64,000 nt of DNA from Oscillospiraceae bacterium (lineage in GTDB: Bacteria > Bacillota > Clostridia > Oscillospirales > Oscillospiraceae), in the NCBI GenBank assembly GCA_009785345.1, contig WQWL01000001.1:62001-126000 (forward strand), given 5' to 3'. The first letter of the stretch is position 1. The number at the start of each line of letters is the position of its first letter. Of the stretch, positions 46,279 through 57,600 are shown piece by piece. Position numbers and translations under genes: made by a program. The notes under the pieces are model-generated. The model saw only the letters and a program-made list of their open reading frames with translations. It was not told the origin of the DNA and ran no database searches.

Positions 46279-47466
46279 ATGCCTAGATATACATATTTAG
46301 CAATTAACCTAACAAATAATAAAGTACACGGAGAGCTAGACGCGCGTGATGATGAAGATTTACGGCGTTTACTTCGAGCTCAAAACCTTGTGCCAACTAA
46401 ATACAAGGAAATTGAAGACAAGAGCACTGTCTATCATATGAAAGCAAATGACGTTGGCGAGTTTTCTAGACAGCTTGCCGGTATGCTCGCAAGTGGTATA
46501 ACCATTTTGCGTGCAATGGAAATTTTAAAGAACCGTGATTTTTCGCCTAAAATAGTTGCAATCTATTCGAAACTACATAGAGATGTTCAAATGGGACATA
46601 CTCTTTCTGAGGCTATGCGATTACAAGGAAAGGCATTTCCTGATTTATTAGTAAATATGTATGCATCAGGTGAAGCTAGCGGTCAATTAGAGAAAGTTGC
46701 CGAGAAGATGGCGGTGCACTATGAAAAGGAACATCGGTTAAATTCAAAAGCAAAAGCTGCTATGACCTATCCTATGATACTTCTTGTAACTACCATTGTC
46801 GTTGTGTTACTTTTATTCACCCTCATTCTTCCCAACCTGCTCAGTGCATTTGAAGGATTCGATTTGCCTGCGATCACTCGGGCAATGCTATCAATCAGCA
46901 CATTCATGGTCAGCTATTGGTATATCGTAATTATCGGTATTCTCATAATCGTTCTCGCAATTCAAATGCTTATGACAATAGAGACGGTTAGATATCAGTT
47001 CGATAAATTAAAACTGAAAATTGTGAAAGTCGGCAAACTGCTCAAAATTATCTATACAGCGAGATTTGCCAGAACACTTTCTTCATTATATTCAAGTGGG
47101 ATACCAATGATTCGTGCTCTTGAAATTACATCTACCATCATTAACAACAAGTATATTGCTGAACAATTTACAGATGTGATAACTAATGTTCGAAATGGTG
47201 ATTCCCTCTCATCCTCAATTGGGAAAGTTGAAGGGTTCGACAAGAAACTTTCGACAACCATCATGATTGGCGAGGAATCCGGAAGACTTGATTCCATGCT
47301 TGAATCAACTGCTGAAAGTTTTGACTATGAATCCGAGATCGCCCTGGACAAACTTGTACAACTTATTCAGCCCATCATGATTATTATAATGGCTGCGATA
47401 ATAGGTACAATCATGTTAGCAGTAATGTTGGCAGTAATGTCAATTTATCAAGGCGTAGGCGCATAA
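46279..47466 (+). CDS. pilC: Type IV pilus inner-membrane platform protein PilC
   Basis: 395 residues from the ATG at 46279, with GGAGA upstream; a GTG six bases earlier is weaker. Two GspF domains are seen (EFSRQLAGMLASGITILRAME and FARTLSSLYSSGIPMIRALE) with three membrane helices. It links the ATPases to pilin assembly in the membrane. Confidence 0.94.
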   Translation: MPRYTYLAINLTNNKVHGELDARDDEDLRRLLRAQNLVPTKYKEIEDKSTVYHMKANDVGEFSRQLAGMLASGITILRAMEILKNRDFSPKIVAIYSKLHRDVQMGHTLSEAMRLQGKAFPDLLVNMYASGEASGQLEKVAEKMAVHYEKEHRLNSKAKAAMTYPMILLVTTIVVVLLLFTLILPNLLSAFEGFDLPAITRAMLSISTFMVSYWYIVIIGILIIVLAIQMLMTIETVRYQFDKLKLKIVKVGKLLKIIYTARFARTLSSLYSSGIPMIRALEITSTIINNKYIAEQFTDVITNVRNGDSLSSSIGKVEGFDKKLSTTIMIGEESGRLDSMLESTAESFDYESEIALDKLVQLIQPIMIIIMAAIIGTIMLAVMLAVMSIYQGVGA

Positions 47467-47530
47467 CCAAAGGCTGTGAAGCGTATTTAGTTGACAAATA
47501 CTCTACTTTGATATAGCACCCTCATATTTG

Positions 47531-47679
47531 AAAGGTGACAAATTTGGATAAATTCAAACTTCCGCAAGAATGTGCCAATTCGCTCTCCCTATTGGAAACC
47601 GCAAATTAATGCACGAAATGACCATTCCATATTCATGGTTGTTTTGTGATTAGCAAGTACGAAAGGAATGGTCATACCA
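47531..47679 (+). ncRNA. Structured leader element, copy 2 (before pilM)
   Basis: Between pilC and pilM. It aligns along its length with the pilT leader. GTGC/GCAC closes helix 2 (compare ATGC/GCAT in copy 1, a covariation), CTCTCCCTATTGGAAACCGC forms its cap, and ATGACCAT/ATGGTTGT forms helix 3 followed by TTTTGTG. ATGACCATTCC (47618-47628) is perfectly complementary to the ribosome site region GGAATGGTCAT (47665-47675). Confidence 0.7.
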
Positions 47680-49119
47680 ATGAAAACGTCAGTTCATATT
47701 TCAACAGATATGGTGAAAGTTGTATCATACACAAAGTCAGGAACACATATAACCGTAAAAGACTATTCAAGTTATCCACTTCCGGAGGAATGCATGTTGA
47801 GTGGAGTTATTCTCGATGTCAACCCAATTCTCGAAGCTCTGCGTTCACTTAAATCTGCTAATCAACATTTGTTTAAAGAAACATCATTGGTTATAGACGG
47901 CAACTTTGTATATTCAAAAAAGATAACTATTCCTAACAAGCTTAACAAACTAATGTGTGACGAGATTATTCGTGATGAATTTTCAGAAATTTCTACAGAC
48001 TCAGAAAACTTAATTTGCGACTACTCTACTCTTGGATATAATTCCGATGGTTCAAAAAATATACTTGCTTGTGCCATCGAGAGTTCTCATGCTCAATCAT
48101 ATATCTCTCTTTTCAATGCGGCAGATATCAAGCTCACATCCCTCCATCTTGGAATATTTACAGTTTTGCAGTTTGTTAGCAGCATCACAAAATTGGAACA
48201 TGAATCATTTGTTCTAAATTTGGTTGATGATGTTGTAATGCTTTCAATGATTTTCCAAAATGGTGATAATGTTTTTCAATCAAGAACAAGGCTTTACGGT
48301 GATGATCGTTCAGCGTTGGTCAATGGCACACTAGACGAACTTTCCGGTATCATCCAATTTAATAGATCTCAAAACTTTGACGAAATAAAGTATTGCTATT
48401 ATCTGGGACTTACTGACTCTGATATGGAAGAAATAATACGCGATACCTCATATCCTGAGATTAGCTTTTCAAAACTTAACTTATACAAAAATGCTAAAAA
48501 AGCAGAAATTCTTCCACCAAATGCTCACTTTGCTTACTTTAATGCATTAATGCCGGATTCAAAAAACGACATACTTTATTGCATAAAAATGTTGAATAAA
48601 GCCAAGCAACTTAGACAGCCAAAAAGAACATGGATTCCTGTCCTCGCAGCTGTTTTTATAATGGTTGCAACGACAATAACCGGTCTGTGGATATTGACAT
48701 CAAGTGTTGAGCGAGATATCCGTGAGATAAATGAATTTCTCGAAGCTCCATATACTGTTGCTGAAAGGAATAGATTAGAGGAACTTGATTTCAACACAAC
48801 TCATATAACTACACTTTATGAGTCTGCTATAGATATGCAAGGAGAAACAGATAGTGAGCACAACATAAATAGACAAATCCTCGATAGTCTTATGAATACC
48901 GCCGGAGAGATTGTCGAAATAAATGGAATAAACTTCAACTATTCTAATGGTACGATTACTGTTTCCTGTTCAAGTTCAACAGAGTACGACGCATCAGCAT
49001 TTGTTGAGTTATTGAGAACAAATTCAATGCTTACAAACTTTAATGTCTATTATACCGGCTACGCTACAGGTGCAGATGGGGTATTTATATTCAGCATTGA
49101 TGTAGTAATTCCCGTATAA
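47680..49119 (+). CDS. pilM: PilM-PilN fusion, pilus alignment protein
   Basis: 479 residues from the ATG at 47680. Residues 1 to about 300 resemble actin-like PilM: an SVHISTDMVKVV start and later GDDRSALVNGTLDEL. After a basic segment comes one membrane helix (about 322-345) and a periplasm-side domain of about 130 residues with coiled coil and a C-terminal beta sheet, as in PilN. PilM and PilN are normally two proteins that bind each other, so this is a natural fusion. pilO follows after 48 bases. Confidence 0.82.
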   Translation: MKTSVHISTDMVKVVSYTKSGTHITVKDYSSYPLPEECMLSGVILDVNPILEALRSLKSANQHLFKETSLVIDGNFVYSKKITIPNKLNKLMCDEIIRDEFSEISTDSENLICDYSTLGYNSDGSKNILACAIESSHAQSYISLFNAADIKLTSLHLGIFTVLQFVSSITKLEHESFVLNLVDDVVMLSMIFQNGDNVFQSRTRLYGDDRSALVNGTLDELSGIIQFNRSQNFDEIKYCYYLGLTDSDMEEIIRDTSYPEISFSKLNLYKNAKKAEILPPNAHFAYFNALMPDSKNDILYCIKMLNKAKQLRQPKRTWIPVLAAVFIMVATTITGLWILTSSVERDIREINEFLEAPYTVAERNRLEELDFNTTHITTLYESAIDMQGETDSEHNINRQILDSLMNTAGEIVEINGINFNYSNGTITVSCSSSTEYDASAFVELLRTNSMLTNFNVYYTGYATGADGVFIFSIDVVIPV

Positions 49120-49167
49120 TACTAATACTTTGTACAAAGTCTAAATAACCGAAGGGAATGATTATTC

Positions 49168-49761
49168 ATGACAAAACGTGGTTTGAGTAAGCGAGAAAGA
49201 ATACTCTTTTTCATTGCATTATTGCTTTTATTAACCTACTTGACTGTTCAGTTTGCAATCTATCCATTATTCAGCAAATACATTGATGGAACCCAAGAAA
49301 GAAATCAATTGATTACTGAAAGAGCACAGGTGGAAGCTGATTTACTAAATGCAGCAGAAATTGAAGAACGCAACATGGCTGCAATAGTGAAATACGAACA
49401 GATTCTTCAAGGGTATCCGGCATTTATCCCCAATGAAGAAATTGATAGAATACTGACAGATCTATGTATCACAAACGGATTGAAGCCCACGGCTCTGCGT
49501 TTTACGAACTCATTTGGTGCTCCACAACCAGGAGATGATAGCGATGATCAATTGGAAGACTCATACCTATTTACTGTTGTCGTAGCAACAATGAATATGA
49601 CAGGTAATTACTCCTCTTTGGTTGAATTAGTTGATGACATAACTGAAATGCAATTTATTCATATAACAAATCTTGGATACTCTGTCAATAACAACAGTAT
49701 ATCAGAAGATGAAAACGCAAATATAACAATGGCATTTGAACTTACATTTACAAATCCATAG
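49168..49761 (+). CDS. pilO: PilO-like pilus assembly protein
   Basis: 197 residues. One membrane helix near 12-32, a coiled coil (about 40-75), then an alpha/beta domain ending in ITMAFELTFTNP, as in PilO. PilO pairs with PilN to form the alignment complex between platform and pilus. AGGGAATGATTATTC precedes the ATG. It is the last gene of the plus-strand operon. Sequence similarity alone is modest; position and topology carry the call. Confidence 0.75.
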   Translation: MTKRGLSKRERILFFIALLLLLTYLTVQFAIYPLFSKYIDGTQERNQLITERAQVEADLLNAAEIEERNMAAIVKYEQILQGYPAFIPNEEIDRILTDLCITNGLKPTALRFTNSFGAPQPGDDSDDQLEDSYLFTVVVATMNMTGNYSSLVELVDDITEMQFIHITNLGYSVNNNSISEDENANITMAFELTFTNP

Positions 49762-49776
49762 CGCTTGAATAATATA

Positions 49777-49936
49777 AGGAACTGTTAAGAAATAAGTTGA
49801 CGATTTTGCCGCCGAATTTTTGTTGTCATGCGGAGTGAAAAAACCGCCGGAATGCCTGTGGCCTTTCAAGGTTTTTCCGCACCACATGGCGGCAAAAAGG
49901 CAAGACAAAGCGTCGAGTTATTTCTTAACAGTTCCT
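49777..49936. mobile_element. MITE-like 160-bp palindromic element
   Basis: Terminal inverted repeats begin AGGAACTGTTAAGAAATAA (49777) and end with its complement finishing AACAGTTCCT (49936). Inner arms also pair (TTTTGCCGCC with GGCGGCAAAA), so the whole element can fold into one long hairpin. It encodes no protein. It lies between pilO and its terminator. Confidence 0.7.
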
Positions 49937-49940
49937 AAAT

Positions 49941-49985
49941 GAGGCTGAAGCAAAATGAGTTAAATCATCAAGTTTCAGCCTTTTT
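49941..49985 (+). terminator. Intrinsic terminator of the pilus operon
   Basis: AGGCTGAA (49942-49949) pairs with TTCAGCCT (49974-49981), an inner ATGA/TCAT helix fills the loop, and five T residues follow. It lies between the convergent pilO and minor pilin genes, just outside the MITE-like element. Confidence 0.75.
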
Positions 49986-50002
49986 ATATGTTGTATCATT
50001 AA

Positions 50003-50503
50003 TTACTGCCCGTCCATTAATGGTGGGTTCACAGCATATGAGCGTGAAATTGATGCACCGGTGCTGCTTGAGCTTACCGTTACTGTTATTAAAAAGTCAG
50101 GTGCATCGGTTGCGGGTGTTACCACGAAGCTAACATCTTTACCTTTATAGAAATTCTTAGGAAATACTATACTGTCATTCTTTTGCAATATACCGTCGAC
50201 AACACTATAAGTTATTAATGATGAATCAACAATCATTATCACAGAGTTATCTGTGATATTTTTAACATCTGAAGCTTGCATCATACTGCTAACAATCGTG
50301 TTCCCAACATTATCAAGAAGCAAATTATACTCAGCAATATCATTTGCTCTAGCATAAGCTTTTAGCATTGGCGATAAAACTGATATAGCAGTCGTGGCAA
50401 TAATTGCAAACAGTACACAAACAACAATAACCTCAATAAGGGTAAATCCTCTTTTTGATATGAATATCTTTCGCACTCTTTTTATAATTAGCTCTACATT
50501 CAT
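50003..50503 (-). CDS. Minor prepilin-like protein
   Basis: 166 residues from an ATG at 50503 with GGTAGGGA upstream. A 19-residue basic leader ends ISKRG before FTLIEV; E5 is present and a hydrophobic helix follows. The remaining 115 residues look like a small beta-rich head. It is the last of four minus-strand pilus genes, so probably a minor pilin of a tip complex. Confidence 0.8.
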   Translation of the reverse strand: MNVELIIKRVRKIFISKRGFTLIEVIVVCVLFAIIATTAISVLSPMLKAYARANDIAEYNLLLDNVGNTIVSSMMQASDVKNITDNSVIMIVDSSLITYSVVDGILQKNDSIVFPKNFYKGKDVSFVVTPATDAPDFLITVTVSSSSTGASISRSYAVNPPLMDGQ

Positions 50504-50527
50504 AACCAATCCCTACCTTACTAATTA

Positions 50528-50555
50528 GTCATTCTGCGGGTCGTCGCAGAATGAC
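50528..50555. repeat. Perfect 11-bp hairpin with a repeated half-site
   Basis: GTCATTCTGCG (50528-50538) pairs with CGCAGAATGAC (50545-50555). The 14 bases CGCAGAATGACGTT at 50545 recur exactly at 12907-12920 between plsC and cmk. It looks like a dispersed intergenic repeat. Confidence 0.5.
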
Positions 50556-50602
50556 GTTATAGTCGACTCCACCTTAACAAATGAGTCAGATTTTCGCCAC
50601 CA

Positions 50603-50932
50603 CTATGGTGTTGGAGTAAATGCTATTATCCCGTCTGCATTGTATAAATTAACTCCATGCGATACTTCAATATCTGCATCATCTGATGTGAAAGTGATTA
50701 TCTCTGCCTCTCCGTCATAACTTTCTAATATTAAAGCATTAAACATATTTTGCGATGTTTCGGCATCAGCAATCGATGCAGCTGTCATCGAAGTTGAGAA
50801 CCTGATTATCGTCACAATTGTAGTCAATAGAATGCTCAATATTAACAGACTAACTATTGCTTCCATGATGGTAAACCCCCTCTTCGAGCGGAGAATTTTT
50901 TTTGTTGCGCATATAGTAGATTCTAGTTGCAT
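50603..50932 (-). CDS. Minor prepilin-like protein
   Basis: 109 residues from ATG at 50932, 13 bases after the preceding stop; an ATG at 50980 would overlap that gene. The leader ends LRSKRG before FTIMEA with E5, followed by the hydrophobic helix. The head is very short (about 65 residues), so it resembles the small GspI/PilV group. The ribosome site is weak, which suggests coupling to the upstream gene. Confidence 0.72.
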   Translation of the reverse strand: MQLESTICATKKILRSKRGFTIMEAIVSLLILSILLTTIVTIIRFSTSMTAASIADAETSQNMFNALILESYDGEAEIITFTSDDADIEVSHGVNLYNADGIIAFTPTP

Positions 50933-50945
50933 AATACTCTGCAAT

Positions 50946-51650
50946 CTACTTTTCAACTGATTCAGATTCAATAATTTCATAGCTCACTAACACCCACTTA
51001 CCAAAATCACTAAAATTCATCTCTCTTATTTCGCCATCGGCATTTTCGTCCGACAATATACCATCTCTATACTCGTAGGTTGCTACCGTTGTGATAAATC
51101 TAGGTGTTTCTCTCAAACTTGCAGATTCAATCTCTACGATTGTACAAACAGTCATTTGCGCATTTACTGTAGCCGTTTTTGGGATACGAGGGGTTGGTGG
51201 TATCGTTTCAGGCACTGCATCGACGGGTCCTGCAAACCTAACATCCTGGAATAGTATTTCTAACGCTATGCTTTCAACAGCACTCATATCGACTCCCGGT
51301 ATATCAATATCAAGCTCAACCGTCTCAATTGGTACTTCTGAATTCGTGTTATTGTAGATTAGTTGTGCAATTTGGTATGCTAACGAATTTTCAAAATCCT
51401 CATCGAGATAATCTGTTGATGAAGGCGTCATTTCCAGACTGTGTTTAATACTTCCATGTATTGAGTCTGTCATAACTATTGCTGTATTGTACTTACTTTG
51501 TCTAACATTTGAACCAATGTTTGCACTTGCAGCAGTTAGAACGGAAGCGCCGACAGCCAAAAGCAAGAACATGATTCCAAGCACAAACATTAATGACATG
51601 CCTGATTTATCTTTCAATATTCTAGAAGCTTTGTTTATAAGTCGCATCAT
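50946..51650 (-). CDS. PilX-like pilus assembly protein
   Basis: 234 residues from ATG at 51650, which overlaps the preceding stop by one base (TGATG) and has GGAGG five bases upstream. A short basic N-terminus ends KSG before MSLMFVLGIMFLLL, then a hydrophobic helix without the glutamate at position 5 of ordinary pilins, as in PilX/GspK proteins. A long soluble domain with acidic stretches follows. GspK-like subunits cap pilus tips. Confidence 0.68.
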   Translation of the reverse strand: MMRLINKASRILKDKSGMSLMFVLGIMFLLLAVGASVLTAASANIGSNVRQSKYNTAIVMTDSIHGSIKHSLEMTPSSTDYLDEDFENSLAYQIAQLIYNNTNSEVPIETVELDIDIPGVDMSAVESIALEILFQDVRFAGPVDAVPETIPPTPRIPKTATVNAQMTVCTIVEIESASLRETPRFITTVATYEYRDGILSDENADGEIREMNFSDFGKWVLVSYEIIESESVEK

Positions 51651-54600
51651 CAACGCCTCCATTCTCTATTTCTTTGCTCGTGATATCGCAAAATATATCG
51701 ATTAACTCTGCGTCCATTACGTTTACATCTATTGTACTCATTGATTCTTCGAACAGCTCTTGCATTGCGCTTTCGCATGTATCTTTTAAAAATTCTTGTT
51801 TGAGTAAATCCAGCTCCACCAAATAGTGTAATTACGCCGGTTGCAATTGCAAAACCATCTCTACTTGTTGTGTCTTCATCACTATCAGCTATGCCATCTT
51901 CTTCGGAATTTCTAACATTGTCTGTGTAGGATTCATTTGGGCTTCCCTTTCCATTATCATCACCGGTTAATTCATCTGGTACATCTCCATATTCGCCTCC
52001 ATCATCTGAGGTGTTAGATTCATTATCATTGTCACCCAAGTCATCCATACAGCTTTCATCTACTGCTATTTCATCCATTTCGCTCTCATGCATCTCGCTA
52101 AGTTCTATATTCCATTCTGATGCAGTCGTTGCTATCAACTCAGGCTCACCTTCAATAACGATAGGCCACGCGGTTGGAACACTTTGTGTTGATGATATTA
52201 TGCGATTAACATATGGATAGGTGTTTTCGTAAACAAAATCGTACATAGGTGTTGATGATGGCAGCGTCCAGATCGACGGTATTTGATTTGTCCAATAAGG
52301 TAAAGCTTCAATCGTTATATATAGCTCTTCAGTATCGACCATTGTGAAATCGATTACCGGCTGTGTGAATACTATATAATCAAAGCCATTAACAGAGCTT
52401 ATAGTGTTATTTTCGCTATCTATAATCATGACTTCAGATGTGGATATTCCACCGAGATAATATACTTCCATGTATTTTGCCGACGTTCCGGCTTCAGAGT
52501 TTATGATTGGATATATTTCTGTACCATTATTTGGTGCAGGTGCCAGGTAAATAACGCTTGTTATTTTTCCGGTATTTTCCCCAACCACACCGCCAGCTTT
52601 TGCTCCTGAGCCTCCTGTTGGTACAATAACATTTTCACTATTTATATCCAGAATTGAACTTACAATAGAAATATCTGTTATCATCCCTGTATTCTGCCCT
52701 GCTATTGAGCCTACATACACAGCTGAGCCTACTTGTGCATTAACATTCCCTCGTATTGGTGATGTTGATCGCGATGTACCATCAAACACTAATGTAACCC
52801 TGCTAATTGTGCCATTATTCCGGCTAAATAGGCCAACATAACTCGTTTGGACTGAAGTTCCAGACTGTGTATAGTTAATCGTTAACCCTTTTATAATATT
52901 GCCACTACCATCAAATATTCCGTCGAATATCCCCATTACAACAGCCGCCGAGTTGCCTAATGATATATTTGTAAAATCAAGGTCGCGTTCCTGTATAAAG
53001 TTAACACCTGATGTTACTGTAGGAGCACTCATTTGAATCATTTGTTGCGGAGTGCGTATATAAATTTGTGACGGATTCGTTGCAGCTGCAAAATTAGTAT
53101 AAATAGACTTTGCAAAACGTGTATCTATCCAATAACCGGTTGCTTGGTCGTTTACATAAATCTCACCTGATACACCTGATGCAACCGTTGTCGGAATTAC
53201 AGCATAGTAATAGCTAGTCTCAACACCAACTCCGGGTCGTGCTGTATCTATAGAATTTATATAGGTATTATTACCATTACTTGCATTTATGCTTATACCA
53301 AATGTTCCCGGTCTATCAATCATAACAGCATATCCATACCGTGTTACCTGAACATCATTATTATTGCTGAGCTCTGGTAACCCAGAACTACTCTGTGTTG
53401 AATAAAAACCAACAGTTCCATCAGAATATTCTTCAAAGTAGACAATATCCTTAGCTGTAACAGTTGCTACAGGCCATGTCATGGTTGGCGATGTGCCGAG
53501 ATATGGATATGGGTTATATTCACTGAGTATTGTGTTGTTCAGTGTTAGCACAGATGACTGTCTCCAAAATTCACCAAGCTCACTACTTGCATTCAGTTCT
53601 TGTGTTGTACGAGGCTCACCGCGAACTACTGCTGATGTTGGGAAAATGTTGAAGTTTGCTGTTTGTGGTGCTTGTGTAGGGCGCAGTACTGATGAATACG
53701 TACCGGAGAGATAGTATGCATTTATTTCTGTTCCTTCTCCTGCTGCTGTGATAGGGGCAATAGCAGTAGTTGAACTTCCTGATGCTTGTGCAAGGAATAA
53801 GGCATTCTCTATTGTGCCGTCGTTTGTTCCAACAATTCCTCCTGTTTTATCTGATCCGGTAATCGGTTGTTGTGATATAGAAGTCGTTGAGTTTCCTGAA
53901 ACAAAGGCAACATTTCTAACAACTCCATTGTTTATAGATGCAAAACTGCCATTATTGCTTCCATTTTGAATATATGAGTTGTAAAGTGTCAGATTTTCAA
54001 TAGTTCCGTTTACTCCAATTGTATTAAATAGCCCTTTGTTATCTCTTGTAATATTTGTGCCTGTAGTTGAATTTACTAATGACAAGTTACTAATATTATT
54101 CCCTTGCCCGTTATATACACCTGTGAACTCACCACGAACTATGTTAGCAAGCTGAGCCACAGTAGGTTGATTATTGCCCGGAGGTGATACAAGACTTACT
54201 CCAAGTCCTGTTTTTGTCATATCGATATCTATCTCTTGAATAAACGTATGTTCATGATCATTGCTGCAAAGTGCAACACTCTTTTCAATGTATAGCGATA
54301 TGTTTTGTAACTGCCACGGTGTGCGTATTGCATGCTCTGTTGGATGCCGATTTTTTACATTACTCAATACAGGAGGAGTGCCTGAGCCTGAACCCAGATC
54401 CACAGGATAAACTTCTTTGGCAAAGAATGGGTTAACAAATGCTTTAATTCCTGGAAGCTCAACTTTACCAGATGAGCTGGAAATGAACAGTATAATTGGC
54501 TCAATCGGATTTTGTGCACTTTCTGCTGCACTTAAAAGCAATCTTGCAGGAAAATAAACAAACTTACGTGGTTGCAATTGCGGAACTGGTAAATCCAAAC

Positions 54601-57600
54601 CGGATAGTTGCATTTGCCCCCCCGGTCCACCAGCATTCAGTTCTGCCCACGGACTCCAGGAATTATTTATATATTGCGAGAATACCACCGGACGATTTGC
54701 GTTTGTGTTAAAGCCGGTCGGTATTTCAGCACCGTATCCTGCTTCAGTTATAATTGGATTATCATATCTTAAATAATCCATAATTCTCAAGTTGCCAGCT
54801 GCATCATAATATCGTGCAAATATTCCTATTCCACCTCCGGTATATTTTTCGTAGTAAATCAAACCCAACTCATCAGGGAGATCATTTGGTATAAAGGCGA
54901 CAACTGGCCATTCTTCTCTTTCTATAGATGGAACTGTTCCTATGGGAAAAGGATATAGAAATTGTGTATGGTTTTGCATTGCATCAAAGTTTATGTTATT
55001 TGTATTATTTATAGTCCAATTATTGTTAAATTGCACTGTACTATAACTTTCTACAATGCTTTTTGTATCCATAGCAGGATAATCCAACTTTTGTCCTGTT
55101 GCCCTGAGATTATAGTCAGTATAAGATGCAGTACCACCATCTAAAACTGTTTGGAATGGTCTAAGTGCCGGTTCACCGGAAAGGTACACAGCGTTGTTGC
55201 CATATGAAGTATTAGATCCTGTAAATGGACGCATTTCTGCTCTTCCGCTTCCTATTCTAGGAGCGACTGCAAGATACATGATGTTATCAATTTCGCTTGC
55301 TGTCACACCCGCAATGCCTCCAACTGAAGCAGTGTTTGTTCCTCTGATTGCAGGGCGTGCAGATGTAGACGTAAATATTACATCGTTCAAAGCACCTAAG
55401 TTATTTCCAACAATCCCGCCAACATTTGACGTTCCTCGTACAGCAGCAGGATGGTCGCTCCAATCAGGTAATTGTCCCTGTGCATTTCGAGTGACAACTT
55501 GTTGTACAAAGCAACTTTTAACAATCCCAGAACTCAAGTTTGTTCCAACAATTCCTCCGACATTTGAGCGGCCTACTATGGTGTCTGTTGTGTATGAATA
55601 TAATCTAAGTGTTACTTGTTCAATAATTCCTGCATTTTCTGCAAATAATCCAACATTGTCAGAGCTCGGAGTATTAATCATCAGGTTTGATATCCACATA
55701 TTCGTACCGACAAATCTTCCGGCAAATTGTTCTGTGATAATTGCATTTTTTGCAAACAATCTGCGTGTAGTCGTATTTGTGTTAAATGTATTGCCGCTTG
55801 ATTTCACTACTTCACCGTAGTAGTTTATGGCATAATCTATGTTTAAATGTTGTGTGAAAACGCCACTTGTGTCCCCTGCAACAAAGTTTATATTATCCAT
55901 CTGCCTTGCTGAACGTATGCTTGCATTTGTTGTATTAGTAAAATTAGCAAATAATGGATTATAGCTTTCAACGACTCCCGAACCAGGAGCATTTACTCTG
56001 CTTAAAATGTTCTCTACAGAAGTAATTTCATCAATTGAAGTCTCTGCATTTGGGAACAGTCTAATATCTATCTGCTTATTTGTTGGCGAACTTGCATATT
56101 CAAGAGCAAGATAATTCGGTATATAAATGCGGTACATAACTGGATTATCAATACCATCCTCTGGAATATTAATCGTAGGAACAAACTGCTCAGCAGCCTG
56201 CCAGTCCTCGTCAAGTACTGCTTCCTCTATGCCATCAACAATCACTAATACTCTCCATTCATTATCAATTTGAATAATTTTATAGAAGTGTCCTTCTCCG
56301 TACTCAAACAAATATCCCTGCGTATTCGGATAAAACTCAATGGCATAACCATCGTGTGTTACAAGTGCGGACGAACCTGCAGATACAATAGTAGTGCTTA
56401 AATATGGACTTACATATCTCCGTGAATAATCTGAGTAAAATTCATAATAAACCAACGCACCTGCATGGATTATTGTTTCACCATAAATATCTTCCCATCC
56501 CATTTCATGGCTCTCTTGTAGAGGATCAAGTATGGACTCTTCTATGTATGCAAACGGGTTGTTATTCGCCAGTATTGGATATGGATATTGAGTATATTTG
56601 TTCTTCTGAACACCGTCACCATATGCAGCAAGATAATCGATGTTAACATCAAAGCCCGAAGGTAAGCGAACGTTGGCAATATCGCTTAGTTCTTCTCTCG
56701 TTAGTGATCCCCAATCAGCACCAGAGTCTGTCGCACCATTTGCAATATAGTGGGAATTTCTGATCGTACCGGTATTCGTTCCGGCAATTCCGCCTGTATT
56801 GATGTTTGCATCATTATAAATTGCCACAAAGTTAGTAGCATAGCTGTTTTCTATAGTTTCTGTACTTTCGTTCAGTCCGGCAATTCCTCCCAGATTAGTA
56901 CCACTTGAAACGGTCGCTGTTGATGTATAGCTAATAGACTGATATGTATCCGGATCAATCTCAACATCTTCTATGTTTACTCTGGCATTATTATGGCAAT
57001 ATGTGATTTTCCCATCATTACTACCAACTAATCCACCTATATTCCCACCATTTGCAATAACAGAACCTGTGCCGATGAAAACTAATTCATTTTCACCATT
57101 TTCAGCTTTCATATATTGGAATGTGCGTGTATCACTATGTGTATTGAAATATCCGGCATTAAATGAATACGACAATACTCCCTTATTTTCTATGCGCCCG
57201 ATAAGACCACCGATATTACCGCTATCACCCAAAACATTCGCAAAGCTATTGCTACGGATTACCTGTCCCCCATCTAAAATTCCTGCAATAGAACCAACAT
57301 TCGTGGCATTTGGTGCGATAATTTCTGCATCAAACAATGAAACGCCGACAATATTCCCTTGAACATTTGAAAATAATCCAACATTTTGATTATTATATGC
57401 TGACTTATCAGAAGTATTTATTCTTAAATACTCGATTCTCCATTGTAAATTTGTTCCATTTACAGCGTTGTATGAGCCTGTCAAATTTGTAATCGGTCTG
57501 AAGTTGTATGGTGTTCTATTTATTTCTGCGGCCATCTCATTTATCAAGGTCCTCATGTCAATATCAGCTGTTTGCGCATAATTGCCATCAGGAACATAGA

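Noticed and set aside
49702-49908. 68-residue minus-strand frame over the end of pilO
   Set aside because: It runs through the MITE-like palindrome and antisense to pilO, with no ribosome site.
55194-55820. 208-residue open frame on the plus strand inside the giant prepilin gene
   Set aside because: It is antisense to the repeat modules and has no recognisable domain. Several similar shorter frames occur along the same gene.
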